Positions 33,458 to 45,068 of a stretch of DNA of 64,000 bases are shown piece after piece (position 1 is the first letter of the stretch; each line of letters starts with the position of its first letter). The stretch spans positions 56,281,442-56,345,441 of the forward strand of contig JAVMKO010000005.1 in NCBI GenBank assembly GCA_032164245.1, read 5' to 3'. The stretch is from Sternotherus odoratus (lineage: Eukaryota; Chordata; Testudines; Kinosternidae). A program made the position numbers and the translations under genes. The notes under the pieces are model-generated. The model was given only the letters and a program-made list of their open reading frames with translations, was not told where the DNA came from and did no database searches.

Positions 33458-34878
33458 AAATATGTCAGAGACATCAAGATCCTCATCCTGCTCCCCTGTA
33501 TGTCAATAGCAAAAGTCCCACTGAGTTCGCCTTCTGGCTAAGATCATGTGCAGGGCTAAGAAAGCGTTATCTATCAAGTCATAGTATTATAGTTATCCTC
33601 AGAACAGTTACCCCATAATCAGGGAGATACATGCAGGCTTACATGTTTCCTGCTCTCCAATATGCCTTAATGTAGGAAAAAATCACAGAGTGGAGTGACA
33701 AGATATTTCAATTTCATTTCAGTTTAGTCTTTAGCCTTTGTGCCAAGACTGCCAGCAAGAGGGCTGGGTGTGGTGGTGGTTTTGTGACATAGGAGCTCAT
33801 GCACTAGGAAATGGACTGATGGCACCATATCAGAACAACAATCCTCTTGAAGTGTCTATGTTTAACTGTTTGATTTCATTACCTGCTCTATTATCTTTTC
33901 AATGCATGTTTGTAATTCATCAGCATTAAGCTTTATCTAAACATACCAATGTTAATCCTTATGGGCCATATTGTGTATCCTATATAACCACTGGTCAGGA
34001 AACAGTGATGCAAGTAGTCCTGTTTAACTCAGTAGAACTACTCACATAAGGAAGCACAGCCTCACCAATGGCTACATAATTGGGGCCTTTATTTTCCACT
34101 TTGCATGTTGGAATAGGAATTAAAATAACAGTGTATTCTCAAACACTATAATGTGTCAAAATTGTATATCATTTTTGCTAACAAACAGGGTTTAAGTGCT
34201 TTCTGTATTTCTTGTAGACTACGTAAATAATAAAGTCAAGACTATGGTAGCAATAATGACCTCCATGAACGGCTCAGCAGTTTAGCTCTAATTTGGATAA
34301 TTCTGGTCTGAAGCATACACACAAAATGTTCATCACCAGGGCACTTAGGCCAAAACCACTGTGTGCACTGAGGTTATTATGACAATCCAAAAAAAATTTA
34401 TTCCAGAGTGCTGGAATGAATACTTAAGTCTCTCAGTTTTATTTAATCAAAGCAAAGAATTCATTCTAGATTTTATACAGTCCATTCATCAGAATGAATT
34501 AAATATTTGATAACCCGTGGTTTAATTTTTTATAATATATAATGAACTGCAATAGCTCTTACTGTGTCTTCTCCATTTCTACACTATCAGCAGGAATCAA
34601 AGGTCAAGTCCAAGTAATAAGAGAAAAATTCAGCTACTTCCAAATGCTGAATACCTGCAGAGTAGTAAGCAGCATGAGAATAAAGCTGCAATCCAAGCAA
34701 CTATATATACATACTCCCAAAAGTCCAATAAGGAGGGCTGGTTTTCTAGAACTTACAGTGGCTGCCTACCCAATAAGTCTGTAACACCTTTTTGCCAAGC
34801 ATCTCAAACTGCTTTACAAGCATTAGTTAAGCTTCATAATATCTCATGAAGCAATTTTGTTCCCATTATGCAGACTTA
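33458..34878. other. Non-coding stretch, no gene recognised
   Basis: AT-rich unassigned sequence. No open frame or repeat of note. Confidence 0.4.
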
Positions 34879-35520
34879 GGGTATGTCTACACTTACCATG
34901 GATCAATACTGCGGTGATCAATCTACCGGGGATCAATTTAGTGGGTCTAGTGAAGACCCACTAAATTGACTGCAGAGCACTCTCCCATCGACTCCAGTAC
35001 TCTACTGGAACGAGAAGCATAAGGTAAGTCAAATGGAGAATTTCTCCCATCGACCCAGTACAGTATAGACACTGCAATAAGTTGACCTAAGATACATAAA
35101 CTCCAGCTACATTATTCATTATTCTGGAGTTGTGTAATTTATGTTGACTTAATCCTAGAGTAGAAGTGACAAAAGAGTCCTGTGGCACCTTAAAGACTAA
35201 CTAAAGTATTGAAGCATAAGCTTTCATAGGCTAATACCCACTTCATCGGATACATGCAGTGGAAGTGGCCAGGGGAAGGTATAAATAAGTAGGCTGGACT
35301 AAACTTGTTATCTCCAACCTGGTTCTTGCCGACTTATTTATACCTGCCCCTGGACACTTCCACTGCATGCATCCGACGAAGTGGGTATTAGCCCACAAAA
35401 GCTTATGCTTCAATACTTTAGTTAGTCTTTAAGGTGCCACAGGACTCTTTTGTCACTTCTGCTATTCCAGACTAACACGGCTACCTCTCTGATTCTTAAT
35501 CATATAGTGTAGACTTGCCC
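34879..35520. mobile_element. MITE with GGGTATGTCTACACT ends, interrupted by Penelope insertion
   Basis: Left end GGGTATGTCTACACT and right end AGTGTAGACTTGCCC are inverted repeats (13 of 15 match). The internal sequence includes TCAATTTAGTGGGTCTAGTG with its inverted partner CCACTAAATTGA. The element is split near its right end by the fold-back Penelope insertion at 35158-35494. The terminus resembles 42781-43530, which also ends in GGGTATGTCTTCACTAC-like sequence. Probable PIF/Harbinger or Tc1/mariner relative, undecided. Confidence 0.65.
35158..35494 (+). mobile_element. Fold-back Penelope-like element tail, nested in MITE
   Basis: A minus-strand partial copy of the Penelope tail (35158-35294, GACAAAAGAGTCCTGTGGCA and on) is joined to a longer plus-strand copy (35295-35494, starting TGGACTAAACTTGTTATCTC and ending CTACCTCTCTGATT). 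The flanks CTTAATCCTA (35148-35157) and CTTAATCATA (35495-35504) look like a 10-bp target duplication with one mismatch. The two copies overlap in content, so this is not a simple 5' inversion. Confidence 0.75.
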
Positions 35521-35524
35521 AAAA

Positions 35525-35625
35525 AAACAGATGGACTGAGCAGTTAATTGACTTGTCCTAAGTCAATGGCAGAGCCAAGATCAGTATCCAGGAGTCCTGA
35601 CTCCATGTCTCCTGCATAACATACG
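35525..35625 (-). mobile_element. MIR-like SINE fragment
   Basis: Plus strand reads TTAATTGACTTGTCCTAAGT, AATGGCAGAGCCAAGATCAG and CAGGAGTCCTGACTCCATGT, the reverse complement of the SINE 5' half. Confidence 0.5.
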
Positions 35626-35718
35626 TAGAATCACTAAGGGCAGGGGGGAATATGTCTCTCTCAAGTTTTTACTCTATTTCAGTTTACTGCAGTTACTGGT
35701 GTTATATATTCTCTTAAC

Positions 35719-36222
35719 CAGGGGTCTCAAACTCAAATGACCACGAGGGCCGCACGAGGACTAGTGCACTGGCTCGAGGGCCGCACCACTGACACACACA
35801 CATACCCTCGCTGCCCCGGCTGTGCCCCCACTCCACCCCTTCCATGAGGACTAGTGCACTGGCCCGAGGGCCGCACCACTAACACACACACACACCCCGG
35901 CTCCGCCCCCACTCCACCCTTTCCAAGAGGTCCCACCCCTTCCCCACCTCCTCCTCTGAGCACGCAGCTCCCCATTCCCTCCTGGAAAGCGCTAGGCACC
36001 ACCAACAGCTGTTTGGCAAACAAATCAAGAGCAATATAGGAAGTCCAGAGCTAGAAACACGTGCGGCCCAGCCAGGCAGCAGAGAAGCCTCCACTTTTGG
36101 CCCCTCCGTCCTGCAAACTGCTATAAGGGGACCGGGGGGGGGGCGCCAGGAAGCTTGGCGGGCCGCAGGGAAGGGCTTTGCGGGCCACATGTGGCCCCCG
36201 GGCCGCATGTTTGAGACCCCTG
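35719..36222. mobile_element. hAT MITE, family A copy 2
   Basis: Same element as 15920-16433, with the same CAGGGGTCTCAAACTCAAAT and GCATGTTTGAGACCCCTG ends. Perfect duplication CTCTTAAC at 35711-35718 and 36223-36230. The internal CA-rich segment is shorter than in copy 1. Confidence 0.93.
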
Positions 36223-36651
36223 CTCTTAACTCTTCCCCCAGACAGACACCCATGCCTGCACTAACCACACATGTAGAGCCCTTATGTCCACTACAAATAT
36301 GTCAATCCACAATGTTATCAGTACAAATTAAAACCTAATGATAAAATGAATGTAATTACCAAAATTAAAGCAATTCCTGATTTAGCCTTATTTCTGGTCT
36401 CTGAAAGTGGCATTCATTTCAGTCCCAGAATAGACTCATTTGGCAGCAGGAAGAGGTAGGTGTCTGTGATGTTCTCAGATGGGTGAACTTCACTGGTACC
36501 CCTTTCAGCACATATCTAATTAATTTGCTCAAGTGCCTAGAGAGGCCAAAAGAAAAACCTTTTTTTAATTCAGGCAGTCAGCAGAGATTTACACTTTAAT
36601 TTATTTTTAATTGGATGTACTGATAACGATGCATCAAAAATCTCTTTTAAA

Positions 36652-36912
36652 CCAGAGGGGTAGCCGTGTTAGTCTGGATCTGCAAAAGAGACAAAGAGAC
36701 TTGTAGCAGATTTTAGGGATCATGAGCTTTCGTGGGCTAAGACCCACTTCATCAGATGAATGTTGTGGAAATCTCCAGAAGCAGGTATAAATATGCAGGC
36801 AAGATAGCAAGGTAAATTCAATCAGGGGTGGTGGTGGTGAAGCCCACTTCCAGCAGGTGATCTGGAGGTGTGAACACCCAGAGAGGAGAAACTGCTTTTG
36901 TAATTGATGAGC
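36652..36912 (-). mobile_element. Penelope-like element 3' part
   Basis: Plus-strand CCAGAGGGGTAGCCGTGTTA through GAGCTTTCGTGGGCTAAGAC to AGAGGAGAAACTGCTTTTGT. The same order is found at 37943-38240, so this copy extends from the tail into the DNA just after the endonuclease. It is truncated before the coding part and is a different subfamily from the other tails (GGATCTGCAAAAGAGACAAA). Confidence 0.75.
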
Positions 36913-37942
36913 CTTTTAAACCACTCTCTCTCTCTCTCTCTCCTCCCCCCCCCCCAGCTTTAGCTGGACTCAGTTTCTCACTTCATAAACTTATGGGCCC
37001 ATTTCAACAACTAAGAGAGAAAAATGACAACCTCTTACTTCATAGACTTGTGGCTGTTAATGGTAAATACCTGTTTAAACTGCAGGTATCTCACGGTATC
37101 CTCATTAGGCTAGGTATCTGTTTCTCTCTTTTGCTAAGTTCCCCAATGAAGGTACAGGACTAGGATCAATGGATCATATGATGCTGAAGACTACAAACAG
37201 AAAAGAGAATATACTAAACTCTCCCACTTCAATAGAGATAATTACCCCGGGGATGAATCCAATCCATGATGCTTACTAGACTACACTAGAGATGTATTTG
37301 TACATCACTATAACATCTCATTTTAAATATACACTAAAACTATGACATGCTGTGTGCTATATGAATAAAATGTACCTCTGCAGGAGCCATTTGATACAAC
37401 ATACTGCCACTCTGTGTCTTTCAGTGCTACCAGTAAAATTCAATACATACAGGTAACAGTTACAGATACAGGTAACAGTTACAGAAGTCTTATAAGGATA
37501 TGGTTTCAGCCAGCTTCCTATCCAGCCTCCATTTGTGCTCACGAACTTGGGCATGCCCTTTAGTAATTCACATGAACATGACAGAATTCATGCCTGCAAA
37601 ACATAGTGGTGCCTAATCTGTTTTGCAGGTGCAGATTCTAACACCTTCCTATGCACTTGCACAACTGTTTGTATCTGCAAAGTGCAGGCACATATAATTC
37701 CACATCCACAACTGAGGATTTTGGTTGAAAATTTTGCTCATGGCATGATCGTATATTTTTCCACCATTATTGTATTTGAAACTGGAGCGCTGAGGTGCAT
37801 TACTCCTTCACTATAGACAAGAAATAAGCCTCAGTCATAATGCATACATCTGGATCCAAACTTTTTGAAAGTTTAGAGTGCTTAGATCAGATTTCCTGGT
37901 TCACAGCCACCTCTAATATAAAGAGAATTTGCTTATATCCCA
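36913..37942. other. Non-coding stretch with TC microsatellite and short tandem repeat
   Basis: TC run at about 36923-36942 followed by a C run. At 37446-37482 an 18-bp unit (ACAGGTAACAGTTACAGA) occurs about twice. No gene seen. Confidence 0.5.
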
Positions 37943-38468
37943 AAAGTGACAGTCCTGTGGCACCTTAAAGACTAACTAAAGTATTGAAGCATAAGCTTTC
38001 ATGGGCTAATACCCACTTCGTCGGATGTATGCAGTGGAAGTATCCAGAGGCAGGTATAAATAGGTAGGCAAGAACCAGGTTAGAGATAACAGGGTTAGTC
38101 CAATGAGGCTGAAGCAGCTTGTTATCTCTAATCAGGGAGGGTGAGGTATTCCTCTAGTAGCTGAATTGGAGGTGTGAACAGCGAGAGAAGAGAAACTGCT
38201 CTTGTAGTTAGCTAGCCACTCATAATCCCTATTCAGTCCTAAACTGATTGTGTCAAATTTGCAAATGAAATGCAGCTCTGCAGTTTCTCTTTGCAGTCTG
38301 ATCTTGAAGTTTTTTTGCTGCAATATGGTGACTTTTAAATCTGTAATTGTGTGTGCAGGGAGATTGAAGTGTTTTTGTATATTGCCATTCTGGATATCTG
38401 ATTTGTGTCCATTTATCCTTTTTCGTAGGGACTGTCCAGTTTGGCCGATGTACATAGCAGAGGGATTC
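37943..38468 (-). mobile_element. Penelope-like element fragment with endonuclease C-terminus
   Basis: Minus-strand copy truncated within the endonuclease domain at about 38468 and ending in the common tail. It links the tail repeats elsewhere in the window to coding sequence and so identifies them as Penelope-like. The very 3' end, after AGTCCTGTGGCACC reversed, is missing beyond 37943. Confidence 0.85.
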
Positions 38469-38479
38469 TCAGTTTTCAA
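38132..38479 (-). pseudogene. Partial GIY-YIG endonuclease of a Penelope-like element
   Basis: 115-codon open frame on the minus strand. Residues about 9-30, MYIGQTGQSLRKRINGHKSD, carry the YIG half of the GIY-YIG motif with the following conserved R and H-x-S/D-I. Later, LNRDYEWLANYKSS fits the end of the domain. The first GIY strand, the whole reverse transcriptase and any linker are missing, so it cannot act. In intact Penelope-like elements this domain follows the RT and nicks target DNA to prime reverse transcription. Apparent start codons before the YIG motif are by chance. The frame itself is uninterrupted, suggesting a fairly recent insertion. Confidence 0.85.
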
Positions 38480-40392
38480 AATTGTTGGGACTTTTCAAAA
38501 CAAAACATTTCAATTTTTCATTTCAAAATGATTTTGTGTTCTGATTTTTACTTGAATTTTATTTTACAAGGTTAAAAACTCAAAAAAAAATTGTCTTTTT
38601 TGACTCACCAGAAAATTCAAAACTTTTTTATTTTGGTTGCCCTGAAACACACCCTATCACCTCCAAGTCCCACCCCCACCAGTTTGGCCACTGCACTCAG
38701 TTATTCACACAGCTCTGCTGTTGGATACCAAGGTCTTAACAGGTGAATATAAACTATTTCCAGTTTTGATCTGACTTTAAATGCAGCTTCTACAAAGCTC
38801 ACATTTACCTGAAATTGTGTTTCATAGACTGTCGCCACTAGGGACCTGCAACCCAGGGGAATCCAACGATAAACTTGAATTTTCTCCCTGGATCTAGTGA
38901 TACTTAGTGATAAGAATTGCTGATCTGTGGCACATGCTGCCTGAGTGCCTCCTCCTTTTGTTTGCCTAAATAAAGGGTGCCATGCATCTATATTGGTATC
39001 TTTCCATAACATTAATAAAGAAGTTATTAAGTAGATCCAAAGATGAGAGAAATTAATGAGAGGCCTCTAGCACTGTCTGTAGAAAAAAAATTATCTGCAC
39101 AGTCCAATGTAGCTATATCTAACATTTATGTTAAGATTAAACAAGAGGAAGTGAGGTATAAATATGTTAACAGCTTAGATGCACTTTTAAAGGAAATAAA
39201 CTGTGAGCAAATTTTGAATTCATTTTTTAAGAAAAGATCAAAGGCAGAGTACTGGCTTGGGCCAAGAAATGTGCAGGCAGATACCAAAAAAATCAGCATC
39301 TTTGGTTCATGTGAAATTCTGACATTTCTAAAGTTCCCACAGAGTGGAGTATTAAAAAAATGTCATCTTGGAAGCACAGAAACATGGTGTTTTCAAAATA
39401 AAATATGTCCCCAGAATCCCCGGCAGCAGCTCAGTAAAACTGACATGATTTGTGTCAAGGCTTCCAATCTCCCAGGCCAGCTGGATCCCTGGGCTGCTGA
39501 CTCCTTCAGTTTGGGAAGAGAGCTGCCCCAAAAGTTGGGCAGCCAGCTGGCCTAAGAGTCTTCCAGGCTGCCTGCTGCAGTGTTAGAAGCCTAGGCCCTT
39601 ATGTGTGTGTGGCAATTCTCCAAAAGGGTCGTATTTTTGGACTTTAATGCACTCACCAGTATGCTATATAGTTTGAAAGCTTATTGCATTTAAATGAGGC
39701 ACAATGTGGAGCTGTCAAGTGGTGCTTGCAAGCATACAGGAGAGGTGAAACAATAGTATCCAAAGTGAGAAAGTGTCATTTTTTTTGCACATTTCCAGAA
39801 ATACTGCAATATGACTATGACTGCAGTTTTTACTGATTAAGTTAATTCCAACACATTAATATGGTGTTTATTGGTCAAATGACAATGTATGAAAACATGT
39901 TATTAGTTTTCTATGGGCTTTTTTTTCTCTCTCCAGAAATGATGAAGCTATCAACATTTTGCAATATACTAACATGATATGTTTTTACACAGCATAATCT
40001 TCATTGTCAAAGTCACGCACAAGTGAATATAATATTTTTTGTAATTTCCAGTTAAATTTGCTGATACAGATGTTTTGGTCCTTGATTTTCACTACTTTAA
40101 AAAATTGGAACATATAGATAATTTGTGGTTTGAAATAGGCATACATAACTGACAGCCATCACTTCATACCTATGCATGCAATTTGTGACATGCTCACTCC
40201 TATAACAAAGGTCTTGCTGTCATTCCTTTTCGATATTAAGAAAAAAATCTGTGTTTAATGTTGTGAAAAGAAAAGAAGTTGCTTACTGCTTCAAAGATCT
40301 TGCCAAATTGGGACAAACCAGTTTCTGCCTCCAGGAAGTTGGTAGCAGTGTTGTATGAGAAAGAAAGAAAAGGAGACCCACAAAGACCTTAA
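38480..40392. other. Non-coding stretch, no gene recognised
   Basis: Includes a 170-codon open frame at 39043-39555 (plus). Its residues show no domain I recognise and its composition matches the surroundings. I see no splice or repeat context that supports it as coding. Confidence 0.4.
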
Positions 40393-40791
40393 TTGCTTGT
40401 GCCTCAATCAAGCCATCAAAAAGGACAAGTCACTGGCCATGTGAGGACAGTTTTGAAGAGTATGTCAAAAGAGCATCTTGGCAAACAAAGATTTGGATGT
40501 CTGCATACTGGTAAACCAGATATCGGATTACAATTACAACATGAATGGAAAAATGTGGATGATAAATCATTTGCTGTATTCTTCAAGGACCCAACAGCAT
40601 TTAACCTTCCACAAGACCTTATCTGTGCCTGTACCAATAGGGGTCACTGCACAATCAACTGTACCTCTAGTCAGAACAATCTTCCCTGTACTGAACTGAG
40701 TACATACCAAGGCAATGAAGACTGTGGTAACCCACATGATCTCGAGAGAGATCATATTGCTGAATAAGATGATGATAATGACGTTGATTAG
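40393..40791 (+). pseudogene. Relic of an unidentified coding sequence with cysteine-rich tail
   Basis: Open frame of about 124 codons. The C-terminal half reads DLICACTNRGHCTINCT, then NNLPCTELSTYQGNEDCGNP. Its spacing of C-x-C, C, C, C, C-G-N-P resembles the short cysteine-rich tail of large uncharacterised proteins found in many animal genomes, often as multi-copy genes linked to mobile elements. Before it, residues such as KPDIGLQLQHEWKNVDD fit the preceding segment of such proteins (a P...HGW-like block). No start, promoter or other exon is visible. Some expected cysteines are replaced (S, T), suggesting decay. An acidic run (DDDNDVD) follows the stop in another frame. Identification is tentative. 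Confidence 0.4.
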
Positions 40792-41785
40792 AAATCTCAC
40801 CATTGCTACTACATTTCAGTTTTTCTTGTACAAATTTATTACATTATTAGATTTTGTTTTATCCTTTAGAATTGTTGTGGTGATGCTTCGAGGTCACATA
40901 TAAATCCAACTTCATGTGTTGAAATAATACACAGAGTCACTAAACTAACAGAAACAAATGCAAATATTTTAAAGTGGTCATTTTAATATGTTGATGGTGT
41001 TGTTTGTCTCTGTTTGGTAACGGTATCACTTGACCACTCCACAGCATGTCATCTTGAAGTTTACATAATACACTTTCAAATGACATATGATGTGCATGTG
41101 TGTAGAAAGTGTGCATTAAGTTAACCAAATCAGTGGTGTCTGCTTCTTGCCTACTAAATCCATGGCTTCAGATGGATTCCAAGGGCTTGCAGGCTCCTAG
41201 CTGCACAGCAGCACTGGAAGTCCTGGGTCTCTAGCCCCCAGACAATCCTTGAAGCAGGGATGTCCTAGAGCTGCAGACCCTGAAATCTGAGGTCTCCTGC
41301 AGCCTGTCAGGCAAGCTGGCAGGGAACCAGGTTCTGCGAATGAAAATTCATCAAACCCAGACTGTTTTTGGGAAACAATTCAGGTGTGATGAACTCACAT
41401 TTTCTTTGTCAGATGAAACTGTTTCACTGGAAAATTTCCAACCAGCTCTATGTGCAAGTTTCCCCTCTGCCCTTCATGTAGGATCTGCAACACACCCTTC
41501 TATTACAGCCACAGCTCCTTTGAGTAGAAACTCCCAGCCATGAAGCAAACTGCAGTGATTTGGTCTACACTGATTCCATTTTATTTTCACTTGTGACCAT
41601 GCACAGACAAGAAGCCAATCCATTAATCGGAACTTCCCCAAACTTTAGGGATATTCAGATCCCAGTTTGAACTTCAGAGGTCATAATGAGCCACAACCAA
41701 AAACCTACATCAAAACACTTCCAAACTTTGGGGAAGCTCATATCTGTATCTGAAAGGTGTGACTTGGACCTCTCTTTAAAGATTC
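40792..41785. other. Non-coding stretch, no gene recognised
   Basis: Follows the relic coding sequence; could include its 3' part, but no polyadenylation signal is convincing. Nothing else recognised. Confidence 0.35.
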
Positions 41786-42030
41786 ATCCTCACTAGGAAA
41801 AACAATGTGTTCTTAACTGGAGACTTCTAACTCAAGACAACGAACATGAGGTAAAATCTAGTGAAGACAAAGCAGTTTGTAGTTTTCACCTGAGTTAGCA
41901 GGTCAGTTTAAACACAATGGGGCATTCTAGGGTTTAGTTTGATCTGCTAATTCTTGTGAAAACTACAAACTACCTGGTCATCACTAGAATTTTACCCTGT
42001 TAATTTAAGAACACAATTTTTGTCATGAAT
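41786..42030. mobile_element. MITE with CACTAGGAAAAA ends, copy 2
   Basis: Left CACTAGGAAAAACAATGTGT then TCTTAACTGG; right TTAATTTAAGAACACAATTT. It shares internal motifs with 17810-18059 (GTTTGTAGTTTTCACC, TTTGATCTGCTAAT). The right terminus is eroded. Confidence 0.55.
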
Positions 42031-42780
42031 ACAGGCCTAATTCTGATGAAAGTTTATTTATTTATTTATTTTAAGTCAAGAGAGTGAAAAGAGAATGCAT
42101 TAACCCCACGTCAGTATATATACTTATCAATGCTATATATAACCATCACTGTCCAATCTCATAATCAATCTTTTATCTCATGACTTTAACACACAAAAGA
42201 GTCATTAGGCTCCTCATGATGAATAATTTCTGTTGTAGATTAGAGGCATTAGAAAGCAAGGTGTGAAAAATGTCCTGCCTACAGCAACTTTCCCAGTTTA
42301 TTGAACCACTCTCATGAGACTTGTTATAATGAAAATGAACATGTGCCATCCATATAGTCAGTTGAGCACCATCTGTATTGGTTAAAACCTGATTTAGTGA
42401 GGTTACGAGCTAATTTACATTAAAAGTGATTTCCATTCATCATTCAATCCTCTCTAGGCAGTAATAAGTCAAACATTCACACTACCAATTGGGTAGCTAA
42501 TTAAACAAGCCCTTCGAGGGGACAATTCAAATTTTGCTTATCGAACTTTAAAAGCCACACCGTTTTGCAACAATTAATTATGAATGCATTTCAGCTTCCT
42601 GTTTTGGTGCATTTCTTGCTGATGAGAGAGTAGAGTCTTTGGGGTGGGTGGGAAGGAGAGGTTCTCCTCCAGCACTTCTCCAGGATGAGGACACTAATCA
42701 GTATGCTTCAAGACAATGCAATCGTGGTCTCCATTCATTTATTGAATTTTCTACCAAAGTACGCAAAAAAAGAGTCACTA
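42031..42780. other. Non-coding stretch, no gene recognised
   Basis: AT-rich, includes a short TTTA run at 42055-42072. No feature recognised. Confidence 0.4.
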
Positions 42781-43530
42781 AGGGCATGTCTTCACTACCA
42801 CTTTAATTCGACCTTAACGACGTTAGGTCGAATTAAACGTGTACCTGTCTTCACATACATGCCCTTAAAATCGATTTAAAGGGCCCTCAAAATCGAATTT
42901 GTAACTCCTGCCTGACGAGAGAAGTAAGGCTAAAATCGACTTCTCTATGTCTACTGTGAGTAAGTGAAGAGGCATCTGAAGTTAAGCCTCCGACCTCCGA
43001 GCAGCCCCGCGGACCCCCCCCCCCCCCCGCTCGCCCAAGCAGCCCGGCGCCGGCTCCCCCCCCCTTGGGCGGGCGGGGGGGTCAGGCGGGGGGGGGCTGT
43101 TCAGGCGGGCGGGGGGGTCCGCGGGGCTGCTCGGGGGGGGCGGGGGTCTGGCACGGGGCTGCTTGGGCGAGGGGGTCAGCTGCCTGGTCAATTTCACCTG
43201 AAATTGACCAGGCAGCTGACCCCCTCGCCCAAGCAGCCCCGCGCCGGCTCCCCCCCCCCCTCGGGCGGGCGGGGGGGGCTGTTCAGGCGGGAGGGGGGGT
43301 CCGCGGGGCTGCTTGGGAGTGGGGGGGGTCTGGCACGCATTGCACTGTGGGCTACCTACCCAAAGTGCAATGCGGGCTATGTCGACCCCTGCAAAAGTTC
43401 TAGGACAGACAGTTTCCACCACTGTCGACCTGCTGTCCTGGTGGGGACACACTGATTCAATTTTCTAAAATCGAGTTTAGAAAATCGAATTAAGGGAAAT
43501 CGACCTAGTCCTGTAGTGAAGACATACCCT
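42781..43530. mobile_element. Palindrome-bearing MITE with AGGGCATGTCTTCACTAC ends
   Basis: Inverted ends AGGGCATGTCTTCACTAC and GTAGTGAAGACATACCCT, flanked by TA on both sides (42779-42780, 43531-43532). Inner parts have paired TCGAATTAA / TTAATTCGA motifs and a GC-rich core. The core centre is a 46-bp-arm palindrome at 43151-43244 with one mismatch. Frames of 112-163 codons in the core are composition artefacts. Superfamily uncertain (TA or TWA target). Confidence 0.75.
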
Positions 43531-43544
43531 TATACAGTACACAC

Positions 43545-43665
43545 ATTTAAAATACAAGAGGCAAGACCACTCCTCGGTATGTTTGTACAGAGCCTAGCAC
43601 AATGGGGGCCTGATCTCACTTGGGGTTGTGCAATGATTATAGAACTAAATGACAAAATAAAAACC
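43545..43665 (+). mobile_element. SINE/LINE tail fragment
   Basis: GTTTGTACAGAGCCTAGCAC, AATGGGGGCCTGATCTCACT and GGTTGTGCAATGATTATAGA match the tail of the element at 9640-9925 in the same order. Confidence 0.5.
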
Positions 43666-43978
43666 AAGATCTAATCTGCTTCCTCTTCCGTGCCCCTTCT
43701 CTTACAGCCCAATTAGGCAGATAGACCTTACAGCACAAGCTCACAAAACTGAGGGAATCCTCAAGAGGCCTGTCTTCACTGAGAAAACTCGCTACCTGGT
43801 TTTAAAACTGGTTCAGTAATGCTGGGACAGGCTGCCATAAACTACCCAAAAGTGAGTGTATACTGAAGGTCAGATTACCACAATTTTTCACAATGGGTAC
43901 TGGTTTTAAACATTAACTGGCACCTAGTGTAGACTGGTGTAATAATTGGGCCTACAAATTTACCCTAATTGTGAGCTA

Positions 43979-44085
43979 AAGTGACCAGATGTCCCAATTT
44001 TATAGGGGCAGTCCCAATAAAATATATAGGTTCCTATTACATCCCACCCCCATCCTGATTTTTCACACTTGCTGTCTGGTCACCC
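43979..44085. mobile_element. Short TA-target MITE, copy 2 of 4
   Basis: GTGACCAGATGTCCCAATTT to TGCTGTCTGGTCACCC, flanked by TA. Sequence as in 8473-8599, with a shorter middle. Confidence 0.75.
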
Positions 44086-45068
44086 TATTGTGAGCTCAAT
44101 TATGAGAAGTGATTATTAAAGTTCATAAAATGTCATAATAACCTATAACAACAAATGTTGAAGGGAAAAGATACAAAAGCAAATCAACACTGCATTAGTC
44201 CAAACAAAAAGGCCAACAGATATAACTCAAGGACTGTGTTAAGATCATGACTGGTAACAAGACCAGTGTCAGACTAGAAATCAATGAACTGAAACTGGTG
44301 TGCTAAAAATTAGGCCTAACTGCTGGACAAAACAACGAGGGGATGGGTTATTCACCGTACTGGAGTGAGCTTCAACATCATGGGTGACCCCCACTATCTC
44401 CAGGCCTTTATTATCCTGACCCTGAGAGATATCCTGACCAGACTGAGCCAGAGACAAGAACCCAGATGAACAAGAACCACTTCTACCGGCAGTGGCTAAA
44501 TCCTGAATACCACTTTGACTCACATACACCTTCCCCCGGTGTATCCTTTTCCTTCTCCAACCTTGTTTCTTTTCTTTCCTGTCTCTCTCCTTTTGCATTC
44601 TGTCTAATAAGAGTGGCTTAGCTGCAAGACTCTATATTTTGCAATACTGCTGTGAGTCTGTGGCCAGAGAGGCAAGAAAAAATGACATCCTAAACATCCC
44701 AATGCTGATACAAGTTTGACAGGTCTCAAAGTGGCTGATAAGACCATGACCTGTGCCTACGTTTTTCCAGCAATGAGGTTATAAGTGAGAGTCAACACCA
44801 CAGACAGAAATTACATTTACTATCTTTCTTGTTACTAGCTCTCCCGTATGTTTGCCTTGTTCTGCCTTTTAGGAAACAAGACAAGACCTTAACAACAGCA
44901 ATAACCACAGCTCCGGACCATCTCAACTAACTTCTTCTCTTTCCCCCCAAAAGGAGAGCTATTACCATCTTTGATTTCATCTAAGAGACCGTCAGGCAAG
45001 GGCAGGGGGGGGAGTTCCTTCTAAAGACTCTCTCTAGTTAAAGGAAAAAGAAACAAAGGATGATGTTA
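44086..45068. other. Non-coding stretch, no gene recognised
   Basis: Unassigned. A 105-codon minus-strand frame at 44281-44598 is basic and low-complexity at its start, with no domain. Confidence 0.4.

Noticed and set aside
39043..39555. 170-codon open frame
   Set aside because: No recognisable domain, ordinary base composition, and no repeat or splice context. One such frame is expected by chance in a window of this size.
42964..43455. Frames of 112-163 codons, Gly/Arg-rich
   Set aside because: GC-rich core and palindrome of a MITE, open on both strands.
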